Shown piece by piece: positions 41,811 to 49,449 of a stretch of DNA of 64,000 nt; the first letter of the stretch is position 1; each line of letters starts with the position of its first letter. The notes under the pieces were generated by a model that saw only the letters and a list, made by a program, of their open reading frames with translations, was not told the DNA's origin and searched no databases. A program made the position numbers and the translations under genes. The DNA comes from Microbacterium arborescens (GTDB lineage Bacteria; Actinomycetota; Actinomycetes; Actinomycetales; Microbacteriaceae), in assembly GCF_030369635.1 (NCBI RefSeq), contig NZ_CP128474.1:992001-1056000 (forward strand), read 5' to 3'.

Positions 41811-42451
41811 GCGCGCGGCGGATCGCCGTCGTGTCGGCGGGGCTGTCGAACCCGTCGTCGACGCGGATGCTGGCCGACCGTTTGGCGACGGCGACGATCG
41901 CGGAGCTCGCGGCATCCGACATCACCGCGACGGCCGACGTCATCGAGCTGCGCGATCTCGCGCACGACATCACCAACAACCTGCTGACGGGCTTCGCCCC
42001 GCCCGCGCTCGAGTCGGCGATCAACTCGGTCGTCTCGGCCGACGCGCTCATCGCCGTGACACCGATCTTCTCGACGAGCTACTCCGGGCTGTTCAAGTCG
42101 TTCATCGACGTGCTCGACCCCGACTCGCTCACGGGGAAGCCCGTGCTGATCGGGGCGAACGCGGGCACGGCTCGGCACTCGCTCGCAATCGACTACGCCA
42201 TCCGGCCGCTGTTCGCGTATCTGCACGCAGCACCCGTGTCGACAGGTGTCTTCGCCGCGTCGAGCGACTGGGGGAGCAAGGCCGACGAGGTCGCTCCGCT
42301 GAGCGCCCGGGTCGAGCGCGGGGCACGTGAGCTCGCCGCCGCCGTCGTGGCACGCACGCCCGTCACGGACGCGGATCCGTTCGACCCCGCCTCGTACCTC
42401 GGCGAGGGCAAGTCGTTCGGTCACCTGCTCGGCGGTCTCGCGGGGGAGTGA
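41807..42451 (+). CDS. LLM-partnered FMN reductase, CE1759 type
   Basis: This 214-residue NAD(P)H-dependent FMN reductase has a flavodoxin-like fold. The phosphate-binding loop is VSAGLSNPSSTRMLAD, and further conserved segments are VIAVTPIFSTSYSGLFKSFID (FMN-binding SYSG), VLIGANAGTARHS and SSDWG. It should supply reduced FMN to the monooxygenase whose gene it overlaps by 4 nt, forming a two-component system. Its 3' end overlaps 89 nt with the converging DedA gene. Confidence 0.92.
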   Translation: MSARRIAVVSAGLSNPSSTRMLADRLATATIAELAASDITATADVIELRDLAHDITNNLLTGFAPPALESAINSVVSADALIAVTPIFSTSYSGLFKSFIDVLDPDSLTGKPVLIGANAGTARHSLAIDYAIRPLFAYLHAAPVSTGVFAASSDWGSKADEVAPLSARVERGARELAAAVVARTPVTDADPFDPASYLGEGKSFGHLLGGLAGE

Positions 42452-43046
42452 CCCGCTCGCGGCGCCGCGTGAGGGCGGCCGCGATCACATCGATCGCGGC
42501 GCCCAGCGCGAGCGCCGCTGCGACGGATACGACGACCGCGACGATCGGCGCGTCGGGCAGCAGCGCGCCGATCGCGGCGCCGATGATGCTCTGGTAGGCC
42601 GCCCAGGCGGTGGCCGCGATCGCGGCCACCGGGAGGAAACGGCCGGACGGCACCCGCGTGGCTCCCGCGGTGAGGTTGACCGCGAGGCGCGCGAACGGGA
42701 TGAAGCGGGCGGTGAAGACGACTGTCGCGGTGCCGCGCGACAGTCGTGACCCCGCCCACGCGAACGCCTCCGCCACTCGTCTATGCCGCATCCACCGCCA
42801 ACGGCGCAGTCCGATGCGGCGGCCCACCGCGTAGCAGAGGGCGTCTCCGCAGAACGCGGCGGACGCGGCGACTGCGACGACGCCGAGCAGCGGCGGGTCG
42901 CCGGTGGCGGCTGCGAGCGCACCAGCCGCCGTCACCGCGATCTCACCGGGTACGACGACCAGCACGGAATCGAGCAGGACGAGCGCGAAGACCCCGACGA
43001 GCAGCCACGGCCCGTCGGCGATCGTTGTCAGCAGGTCGGCGGGCAC
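42363..43046 (-). CDS. DedA-family membrane protein
   Basis: This 227-residue DedA/SNARE-associated (VTT domain) protein has several membrane helices. Typical segments are VVVPGEIAVTAAGALAAA and the motif VVFTARFIPFARLAVNLTAG, corresponding to the F-x-x-R-(x)3-P DedA signature with the conserved Arg. DedA proteins are undecaprenyl-phosphate or lipid scramblases/flippases and proton-dependent. The last ~30 residues (RERVTPPRDRR and onward) are Arg-rich and lie antisense to the FMN reductase 3' end, so this tail may be non-conserved. The GTG at 43046 has TAGGGA 6 nt upstream. Confidence 0.85.
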   Translation of the reverse strand: MPADLLTTIADGPWLLVGVFALVLLDSVLVVVPGEIAVTAAGALAAATGDPPLLGVVAVAASAAFCGDALCYAVGRRIGLRRWRWMRHRRVAEAFAWAGSRLSRGTATVVFTARFIPFARLAVNLTAGATRVPSGRFLPVAAIAATAWAAYQSIIGAAIGALLPDAPIVAVVVSVAAALALGAAIDVIAAALTRRRERVTPPRDRRAGDRTTCPRRGTRRGRTDPRP

Positions 43047-43196
43047 GCGGTATCCCTATCAGTCGGGGATGAACGGTGCGGGAACGGCGACGGACAGGCG
43101 TCCGCGAGGTGACCGACCGCCGAGGATCGCGTGAACAGTGGGCGATACCGGCTGCTTCGCCGCGCGGGGGTGCGCGACCGGAGCCACCCTGGTCTC

Positions 43197-45182
43197 GTGA
43201 GAGTCGCGGTGGTCACCGAGTCGTTCCTGCCCCACATGAACGGGGTCACCGGTTCCGTGCTGCGGGTGCTCGAGCACCTCGAGCACCGCGGGCACGAGGC
43301 CTTCGTCGTCGCGCCGGGTGCGGGGCGGCGGCATCCGCTCGCCGTGCCGGGGCGGACGGTGCGTTCGATTCCGATGCCCCGGTACCCCGCGGTGCGGGTG
43401 GCGGCGCCGCCCGTGGCCTCGGTCGCACGGGCGCTGCGAGCGTTCCGGCCCGATGTCGTGCATCTCGCTTCGCCGTTCCTCCTCGGGTGGCAAGGGCTGC
43501 TCGCGGCCGAGGGGCTCGGTCTGCCGAGCGTCGCCGTCTACCAGACCGACGTCATCGCGTACACCGAGCGGTACGGCGTTCCCCACGCCACGGCGCTCAC
43601 GGCGGCGCACGTGAGGCGGCTGCATCGTCGCGCGACGCTGACGCTCGCTCCCGCCGACGCGGCACGGCGGCAACTGCAGGACCTCGGTGTCGATCGCGTC
43701 GCGATCTGGGGCCGCGGGGTCGACGGCATCCGCTTCGCGCCCCACCGCCGCGACGAGGCCTGGCGTGGGCGTGTCGTTCCGGAAACGGCTGACGGCGACG
43801 TCGTCGTCGGATATGTCGGGCGGCTCGCCCCCGAGAAACAGATCGAAGATCTGGCGGCGCTCAGCTCGCTGCCCGGCGTTCGACTGGTCATCGTGGGCGA
43901 CGGGCCCTCGCGGACGAGTCTGGAGAACCTCCTGCCGGATGCCGTCTTCCTCGGTCACCTGCAGGGCGACGCGCTCGCGACGGCGATGGCGAGCTTCGAC
44001 GTGTTCGTGCATCCCGGTGAGAGCGAGACGTTCGGTCAGACCATCCAGGAGGCGCAGGCGAGCGGGGTGCCGGTCGTCGCGACCGGGCGCGGCGGACCCC
44101 TCGACCTCGTCCGCAGCAGCGTCGACGGGTGGCTGTACCGGCCCGGAGACGCGGACGACCTCCGCAGTCGGGTCGCTGACCTTGCGGGGGATGCGGCGAA
44201 GCGGCGAGCCTTCGGTGCTGCGGCCCGAGACGCCGTCGCCGGGCGGACCTGGGAGAGCCTCGGTGATGCCCTGATCGGCCACTATGAGCGCGCGGCGGAG
44301 CTGCACGCGATCGACCGCGTCCGGCGGGCCCGGGTGTGGCCGCGTGCCGAGCTGCCCGCCGCGGGCGAGGGGCCGCCGCTCTGGCGGCGCTACGTCGCGC
44401 TGGGCGACTCGATCACGGAGGGGCTCTGCGACACGTCGCGCATGCCGGCGGGGATGCACCGGGGGTGGGCGGATCGTCTCGCCCAGCTCCTCGCCGCCGC
44501 CGCGCCGCGGGGCAGCGGCGGAACGGGAGCCTTCCAGTATGCGAACCTCGCCGTCCGCAGTAGGCGCGTGCGTCACCTCGTCGACGAGCAGGTGCCCGCG
44601 TGCCTGGCGCTCCGACCCGACCTGGTGTCGGTGCTCATCGGAGCCAACGACCTCGTACAGGCGCGCGTCGACGTCGCGAGCGTCGCCGATGAGGTCGAGA
44701 TCGCGGTCCGCCGACTGCGCGAATCCGGCGCCGACGTGCTGCTCGCGACCGTCTTCCTGCCGGGAAGGGCCGCAGCGGGCATGTTCGCGCGCCGCTTCGC
44801 GGCCTACAACGCCCGGTTGCGCGCGGTCGCCGCGAGCACCGGCGCGATCCTGGTCGATCTGGAGGCGGTACCCGAACTCGCCCGCCTCGACCTGTGGGCC
44901 GACGACAAGGTGCATCTGCGGTCGCGCGGACACCGGATCGTCGCCTATCGCGCGGCGGAAGCGCTCGGGGTGCCGCACGCCGAGGCGCTCGCCGGTCTCG
45001 ACGAGGCCTTCCATCTCGACGACGACCCCGTCGTGTCGGGAACCTGGCTGCGTCGCGACGCGCTCCCGTGGGTGTGGCGGCGGCTGCGCGGTCGCACCGC
45101 CGGCGATGGCGTGTCGCCCAAGCTCCCCGCCTACGTCCGCATCGGCCCCACCGCCCCCCACCACTCCTCCCAGCCCCATTAG
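43197..45182 (+). CDS. GT4 glycosyltransferase fused to SGNH/GDSL hydrolase
   Basis: This 661-residue two-domain protein has no signal peptide. Residues 1-370 are a GT-B fold glycosyltransferase family 4 domain (VTESFLPHMNGVTGSVLR, VVGYVGRLAPEKQIEDL) with the nucleotide-sugar E-x7-E pair at E277 and E285 in ESETFGQTIQEAQASG. It resembles MgtA/PimB'-like GDP-mannose alpha-mannosyltransferases. From about residue 398, YVALGDSITEG (G403-D-S405), IGANDL (G482, N484) and D570-x2-H573 form a complete SGNH hydrolase domain. The start at 43197 gives the family-typical MRVAVVTESF. GTG at 43131 with GAGG upstream would add 22 residues. A fused esterase with a mannosyltransferase suggests glycolipid or wall-polymer tailoring. 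Confidence 0.85.
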   Translation: MRVAVVTESFLPHMNGVTGSVLRVLEHLEHRGHEAFVVAPGAGRRHPLAVPGRTVRSIPMPRYPAVRVAAPPVASVARALRAFRPDVVHLASPFLLGWQGLLAAEGLGLPSVAVYQTDVIAYTERYGVPHATALTAAHVRRLHRRATLTLAPADAARRQLQDLGVDRVAIWGRGVDGIRFAPHRRDEAWRGRVVPETADGDVVVGYVGRLAPEKQIEDLAALSSLPGVRLVIVGDGPSRTSLENLLPDAVFLGHLQGDALATAMASFDVFVHPGESETFGQTIQEAQASGVPVVATGRGGPLDLVRSSVDGWLYRPGDADDLRSRVADLAGDAAKRRAFGAAARDAVAGRTWESLGDALIGHYERAAELHAIDRVRRARVWPRAELPAAGEGPPLWRRYVALGDSITEGLCDTSRMPAGMHRGWADRLAQLLAAAAPRGSGGTGAFQYANLAVRSRRVRHLVDEQVPACLALRPDLVSVLIGANDLVQARVDVASVADEVEIAVRRLRESGADVLLATVFLPGRAAAGMFARRFAAYNARLRAVAASTGAILVDLEAVPELARLDLWADDKVHLRSRGHRIVAYRAAEALGVPHAEALAGLDEAFHLDDDPVVSGTWLRRDALPWVWRRLRGRTAGDGVSPKLPAYVRIGPTAPHHSSQPH

Positions 45183-45205
45183 CCCTCGCCCCCCGCGCTG
45201 CGCCC

Positions 45206-45277
45206 GCCGAGAACGCACCGTCGCCGCGAGATCGCACCCCCTTCGGTACGTCCTCGGGGCGACGGTGCGTTCTCAGC
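45206..45277. repeat. Dispersed palindromic repeat, copy 2
   Basis: A 25-nt inverted repeat (45206-45230 with 45253-45277, 2 mismatches). Its arm is almost identical to copy 1 at 38203. It lies between the stop of the fusion gene and that of the converging response regulator. Confidence 0.88.
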
Positions 45278-45298
45278 GGATGCCGGTGGCGCGCGGGG

Positions 45299-45979
45299 TC
45301 AGGCGCGCCAGCGGTACTCCGCTTCCGGGCGGCCGGGCGCGCCGTAGCGCTGCGCGCGCTCGGCCCTGCCGGCGTCGGCGAGATGTTCGAGGTACCGGCG
45401 CGCCGCGACGCGCGACATCCCGAGCGACTCCGCCGCCTCGCGGGCCGACAGCGCCCCGGCTTCGCGGAGCCGATGCGACACACGGTCGAGCGTCTCGGGA
45501 GCCAGGCCCTTCGGGATGGGCGCGGTGACGGGTCGCAGCGCTCCGAGCAGCGCATCGATCTCGGCCTGGGTGGCCGCCCCCGTGGTCTCGCTGGCCCGGG
45601 CCCGGAAACGCGCGTACTGCGACATCCGCTCCTGGAAGTCGGCGAAGGTGAAGGGCTTCACGAGGTACTGCACCGCGCCGAGGCCGACGACCTGCCGGAC
45701 CACATCGGCGTCGCGCACCGAGGTGATCGCGATGACGTCGACGTCGCGCGCGCGTGCCCGCAGATGACGGAGGACGTCGAGTCCTGATCCGTCGGGCATC
45801 GTCATGTCGAGCAGCACGAGGTCGATCTCGGGCGCGGTGGGGCTTTCGAGGAGCGCCCGCAACGCGGCCCGCGCGCCGCTGCATTCGGCCACGACCCGGA
45901 AGCCCTCGAGACGCTCGACGTAGTGGCGGTGCAGGTCGAGGGTGAGCGCTTCGTCGTCGACGAGCAGGACGCCGATCAT
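45299..45979 (-). CDS. Response regulator (CitB/DcuR type)
   Basis: This 226-residue protein has a receiver domain at residues 1-120 with the acidic pair D9-D10 in LLVDDEAL, the phosphoacceptor D in VLLDMTMPDGSG (near residue 58) and K in LVKPFTF. The C-terminal DNA-binding region (PKGLAPETLDRV to SLGMSRVAARRYLEHL) is a winged-helix of the CitB/CitT type. The ATG overlaps the end of the histidine kinase gene. The system is transcribed divergently from the dctA-like symporter, so it probably controls uptake of C4-dicarboxylates or citrate. Confidence 0.92.
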   Translation of the reverse strand: MIGVLLVDDEALTLDLHRHYVERLEGFRVVAECSGARAALRALLESPTAPEIDLVLLDMTMPDGSGLDVLRHLRARARDVDVIAITSVRDADVVRQVVGLGAVQYLVKPFTFADFQERMSQYARFRARASETTGAATQAEIDALLGALRPVTAPIPKGLAPETLDRVSHRLREAGALSAREAAESLGMSRVAARRYLEHLADAGRAERAQRYGAPGRPEAEYRWRA

Positions 45980-47238
45980 GCGCCCCTCCTCGGCAGAACC
46001 ACCCGGAACGTCGTCGGATCGTGGTCGAGGGCGACCATGCCGCCCGCATCGTCGACGATCGCCGCGACGAGAGCGAGACCCACACCGCGCCCCTCGGTGC
46101 CGGCGGGCTTCGTCGAGAAGCCGTGCTCGAAGATGCGTCGCCGCAGGTCTGTCGGCACGCCGGTGCCCGAGTCCGAGACGGCGATCTCGAGCTCGTCCTC
46201 CGCGGTACGCGTCATCCTGATCTCCACCCAGCGCGGCTCGGGACCGCCGGCGGCGGCGTCGAGCGCATTGTCGATGAGGTTACCCACGACCGAGACCGCG
46301 TCGACGGGCGAGAGCACCGATCGCGGCGCGTCGGGCGCGATGCGGGAGCGCCAGCGGATGCCGCGCTCCTTCGCCTGCGAAGCTTTGCCGAGCAGCAGGG
46401 CGCCGACCGTCGGGTCGCCGTCCCGCCGCGCGGCGACCTCGTCGACGAGGACCTGGCTCTGCCGCGAGGTCTCGGCGAGGATCTCGATGGCCTCGGGGGT
46501 CCGGCCCAGCTCGAGCAGGGCGATCGCGGTGTGCATGCGGTTGCCGTGCTCGTGCGTCTGCGCACGCAGCGCCTCGCCGAGCGTGCGGAGCGATTCGAAC
46601 GACGAGACCGCGTCACGGATGGCGCCGGCGGGCAGGTCTCCGGTGACCTGCCGGGTGGCCCGGCGCGCGACGACCGCACCCACGAGCCCGGCGGCGAGAA
46701 GGGCCACGGCGATGCCGACGACGACGAGGAGGCGTGGCGTCAGAGTCGCCGCGATGCTGCCGATCGTCACGCCGACCGAGACCCACCCGACGACCTGGCC
46801 GTCGCTCTCCACGGGAACGATCGTGCGTATCGACGGGCCGAGGGTTCCGGTGAACTCCTCCGTGAGCGCGTGCGCCGCGGCCGGGATCGAGCCGAGGTAG
46901 CGCTCGCCGATCCGCGCCGCGTCCCGGTGGGTGATCCGGATGCCGCTCGGGTCCATGATCGTGACGAAGTCGACACGGGCATCGACGATCACCTGTTCGA
47001 CCTGGGGTTGCAGCTCGGCTGACGCGAGGTCACGGTCGTCGGCGGCGAGGAGATCGGCGACCTGGGTCGAGTCGGCGACGGTCTGGGCCACAGCCTGCGT
47101 GACGCGCTCGGCTTCGGCGCGCGCGGAGCGCTGCCCGTCGGCGATGAGGATGCCGGCGATCGCCAGGGTGAGCACGGCGACGGCGACCGCGACTGCCACG
47201 AACACGAGCGAGGCGGCGCTGCGGGTGCGCGTTCTCAT
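45976..47238 (-). CDS. Sensor histidine kinase (CitA/DcuS type)
   Basis: This 420-residue membrane kinase has a first helix (LVFVAVAVAVAVLTLAIAG) and an extracytoplasmic PAS-like sensor segment ending near residue 170 (DFVTIMDPSGIRITH, IVPVESDGQVVGWVSVGV). A second helix (LLVVVGIAVALLAAGLVGA) follows, then a dimerisation helix with the phosphoacceptor His in QTHEHGNRMHTAIALLELG and a HATPase with N-box NLIDNALDA, G1 DSGTGVP and G2 GRGVGLALV. The cytoplasmic PAS domain of classical CitA is absent. The start at 47238 follows GAGAGCGAG; an in-frame ATG at 47346 would add 36 hydrophilic residues. The stop overlaps the regulator start by 4 nt. Confidence 0.9.
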   Translation of the reverse strand: MRTRTRSAASLVFVAVAVAVAVLTLAIAGILIADGQRSARAEAERVTQAVAQTVADSTQVADLLAADDRDLASAELQPQVEQVIVDARVDFVTIMDPSGIRITHRDAARIGERYLGSIPAAAHALTEEFTGTLGPSIRTIVPVESDGQVVGWVSVGVTIGSIAATLTPRLLVVVGIAVALLAAGLVGAVVARRATRQVTGDLPAGAIRDAVSSFESLRTLGEALRAQTHEHGNRMHTAIALLELGRTPEAIEILAETSRQSQVLVDEVAARRDGDPTVGALLLGKASQAKERGIRWRSRIAPDAPRSVLSPVDAVSVVGNLIDNALDAAAGGPEPRWVEIRMTRTAEDELEIAVSDSGTGVPTDLRRRIFEHGFSTKPAGTEGRGVGLALVAAIVDDAGGMVALDHDPTTFRVVLPRRGA

Positions 47239-47395
47239 GTCGCTCTCGCTCTCGTCGTCGTCGGCGGGTGCGCCCGCGTCGCGGGCCGCGACCAATACGA
47301 CCACAAATCGGCGTGCGAGCGGAACCGTCCGACGCTGGGACCGCACCCGACAGAGACGTCGGCATCGGACAACGACTGTTCAGCTGGAGGAGACC

Positions 47396-48844
47396 ATGGC
47401 TCTCACATCATCTTTCCGCCTCCCGGGATACAACGCCCGCAAAGGCAAGCAGGCCTGGGACAAGCACACGTGGCTCTATGTCTCGGTCATCCTGGCGGTC
47501 GTGCTGGGCGCGGTCGTCGGTCTCGTATGGCCTACCTTCGCCATCGGTCTCGAGCCGCTCGGCAAGGGGTTCGTCAACCTCATCAAGATGATGATCGCGC
47601 CGATCATCTTCTGCACGATCGTCGTGGGGGTCGGCTCGATCGCGAAGGCTGCGACCGTCGGGCGCATCGGCGGCCTCGCCCTGCTCTACTTCATGGTGAT
47701 GTCGACCTTCGCGCTGGCGATCGGGCTCATCGTGGGCAACATCATCCACCCGGGTGAGGGGCTCAACATGCAGGGCGCGACCTACGATGCCGGGGCTGCG
47801 GGTGAGGCGAAGTCGACGACCGACTTCCTGCTCGGCATCATCCCGACCACGTTCTTCTCGGCGTTCACGGGCGAGAGCGTGCTGCAGGTGCTGTTCATCG
47901 CCCTGCTGGTGGGTTTCGCGCTCCAGGGGCTCGGCGAGAAGGGCGCGCCGATCATGAGCGCCGTGAAGAACCTGCAGACGCTGGTCTTCCGCATCCTCGG
48001 CATGATCCTGTGGCTCGCCCCGATCGGGGCCTTCGGCGCGATCGCCGCGGTGGTCGGCAAGACGGGCGTCGCCGCCATCGTGAGCCTCGGCGTGCTGATG
48101 ATCGCGTTCTACATCACGTGCATCGTCTTCATCGTGGCGGTGCTCGGCACGCTGCTCTACGCCGTCGCGCGGATCAACATCTTCAGCCTGATGAAGTACC
48201 TCGCCCGCGAGTACCTCCTGATCGTCGGCACGTCGTCGAGCGAATCCGCGCTGCCCCGACTGATCGCCAAGATGGAGCATGTCGGCGTCTCGAAGCCGGT
48301 CGTGGGCATCACGGTTCCCACCGGATACTCGTTCAACCTCGACGGGACCGCCATCTACCTCACGATGGCCTCGCTGTTCATCGCCGCGGGCATGGGCGCC
48401 CCGATGTCGATCCCCGAGCAGATCGGCCTGCTGGTCTTCATGATCATCGCGTCGAAGGGCGCCGCCGGAGTCACCGGTGCGGGCCTCGCGACCCTCGCCG
48501 GCGGTCTGCAGGCCTACCGTCCCGACCTCGTCAACGGCGTCGGTGTCATCGTCGGCATCGACCGCTTCATGTCGGAGGGTCGCGCGCTGACGAACTTCAC
48601 GGGCAACGCGGTCGCGACGATCCTCATCGGAACCTGGACGCGCGAGTTCGACCGTGACCAGGCCCGCGCCGTGCTGAGCGGCGAGCGTCCGTTCGACGAG
48701 GCGATGCTCACCGGTCACGGACACGACGGGATGTCGGACGACACCGGCGCCGTGAGCACGCAGGGTCTCGGTGACGCGGCGCTCGAGGAAGCGGCGGCGA
48801 AGGAGGAGCGCGCTCGCCTCCGCCGCGAGGGCGCGACGCGCTGA
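47396..48844 (+). CDS. dctA: C4-dicarboxylate:cation symporter (DctA-like, SDF family)
   Basis: This 482-residue transporter with an ATG start follows GGAGGAG. It has the SDF core: first helix VSVILAVVLGAVVGLVW, PLGKGFVNLIKMMIAPIIFC, the Ser-rich HP1 loop GTSSSESALPRLIAK, TM7 PTGYSFNLDGTAIYLTMASL and TM8 region GVGVIVGIDRFMSEGRALTNF with its N-x-x-G-N. This is closer to DctA than the SDF gene at 2346. It is divergent from the CitA/CitB-like system and should be its regulated target. Succinate, fumarate or malate are the likely substrates. It ends before a strong terminator. Confidence 0.92.
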   Translation: MALTSSFRLPGYNARKGKQAWDKHTWLYVSVILAVVLGAVVGLVWPTFAIGLEPLGKGFVNLIKMMIAPIIFCTIVVGVGSIAKAATVGRIGGLALLYFMVMSTFALAIGLIVGNIIHPGEGLNMQGATYDAGAAGEAKSTTDFLLGIIPTTFFSAFTGESVLQVLFIALLVGFALQGLGEKGAPIMSAVKNLQTLVFRILGMILWLAPIGAFGAIAAVVGKTGVAAIVSLGVLMIAFYITCIVFIVAVLGTLLYAVARINIFSLMKYLAREYLLIVGTSSSESALPRLIAKMEHVGVSKPVVGITVPTGYSFNLDGTAIYLTMASLFIAAGMGAPMSIPEQIGLLVFMIIASKGAAGVTGAGLATLAGGLQAYRPDLVNGVGVIVGIDRFMSEGRALTNFTGNAVATILIGTWTREFDRDQARAVLSGERPFDEAMLTGHGHDGMSDDTGAVSTQGLGDAALEEAAAKEERARLRREGATR

Positions 48845-48897
48845 CGGTTGCCGACGTTCGGCCGGGCCGCGCGCGGCGACCCGACGCGAATCGTTGT

Positions 48898-48945
48898 CTC
48901 AACCCCCGGCGAGCAGCCGTTCGCGTCGGCTCGCCGGGGGTTGAG
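48898..48945. terminator. Strong terminator after dctA-like gene
   Basis: A perfect 17-bp stem (48898-48914 CTCAACCCCCGGCGAGC with 48929-48945) with a 14-nt loop. It also faces the end of the converging DUF5302 gene. Confidence 0.85.
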
Positions 48946-48977
48946 AGGGGGGAGGATGCCGCAGCATCCGGGTCGGG

Positions 48978-49160
48978 TCAGCCGCTCTTGCGGCGGAACT
49001 CGCGCTTCGTCATCGCACCGTGCGACGCGTGCACCGACGAGTCGCCGTCGAGGTGAGCCTCTCCGGTGCGGTGCTGTGCGTTCTTCTTCTCGAGCGCCTC
49101 GCGGAACTTGCGCTTCACATCGTCGGATGCCGCGCTTGCGGGCTTGTCTGCTTCGCTCAT
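48978..49160 (-). CDS. DUF5302 small protein
   Basis: This 60-residue basic, hydrophilic protein starts [20 protein letters not shown], followed by [20 protein letters not shown] and a C-terminus [20 protein letters not shown]. It matches the actinobacterial DUF5302 family, small disordered proteins of unknown function. The gene is short and easily missed. It lies between the dctA terminator and the divergent pnp leader. I see no membrane segment or catalytic motif. Confidence 0.85.
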   Translation of the reverse strand: MSEADKPASAASDDVKRKFREALEKKNAQHRTGEAHLDGDSSVHASHGAMTKREFRRKSG

Positions 49161-49265
49161 ACGGCCACGATACGCAGGCGAGAGTGTCGCTGGTAGGCTG
49201 GGGCAGGTTGCCGTCCGGCACCCGCTCAATTCAACACTGAGCTCATGGAGCGGATCCGGCAGGAA

Positions 49266-49341
49266 GCTGGTCCCCTGTGGTGGGTTCCCATCCCGATCGA
49301 ATCCCGATCGAGGAGATGGTGATCTTCGACTGGTGACCAGC
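49266..49341 (+). promoter_or_regulatory. Structured pnp leader region
   Basis: Within the 289-nt untranslated region before pnp, GCTGGTC (49266-49272) can pair with GACCAGC (49335-49341), enclosing direct repeats CCCGATCGA. It could be an autoregulatory site for PNPase/RNase action. No sequence match to a named leader was made. Confidence 0.35.
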
Positions 49342-49449
49342 GCAGGCGGTTCTCGCGGTTTCGTCCGCGCGCCCATATCTGCCCCGCTCCTTCGCACGAT
49401 CTCGTGCGCGAAACGCGCGTGCGAGTCTAAACAAAGAAGGAGGGACCTC

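Noticed and set aside
48955..48969. Short palindrome GGATGCCGCAGCATCC after the dctA terminator
   Set aside because: Such GCATCC-type words are frequent throughout this genome and the stem is too short to be a distinct element.
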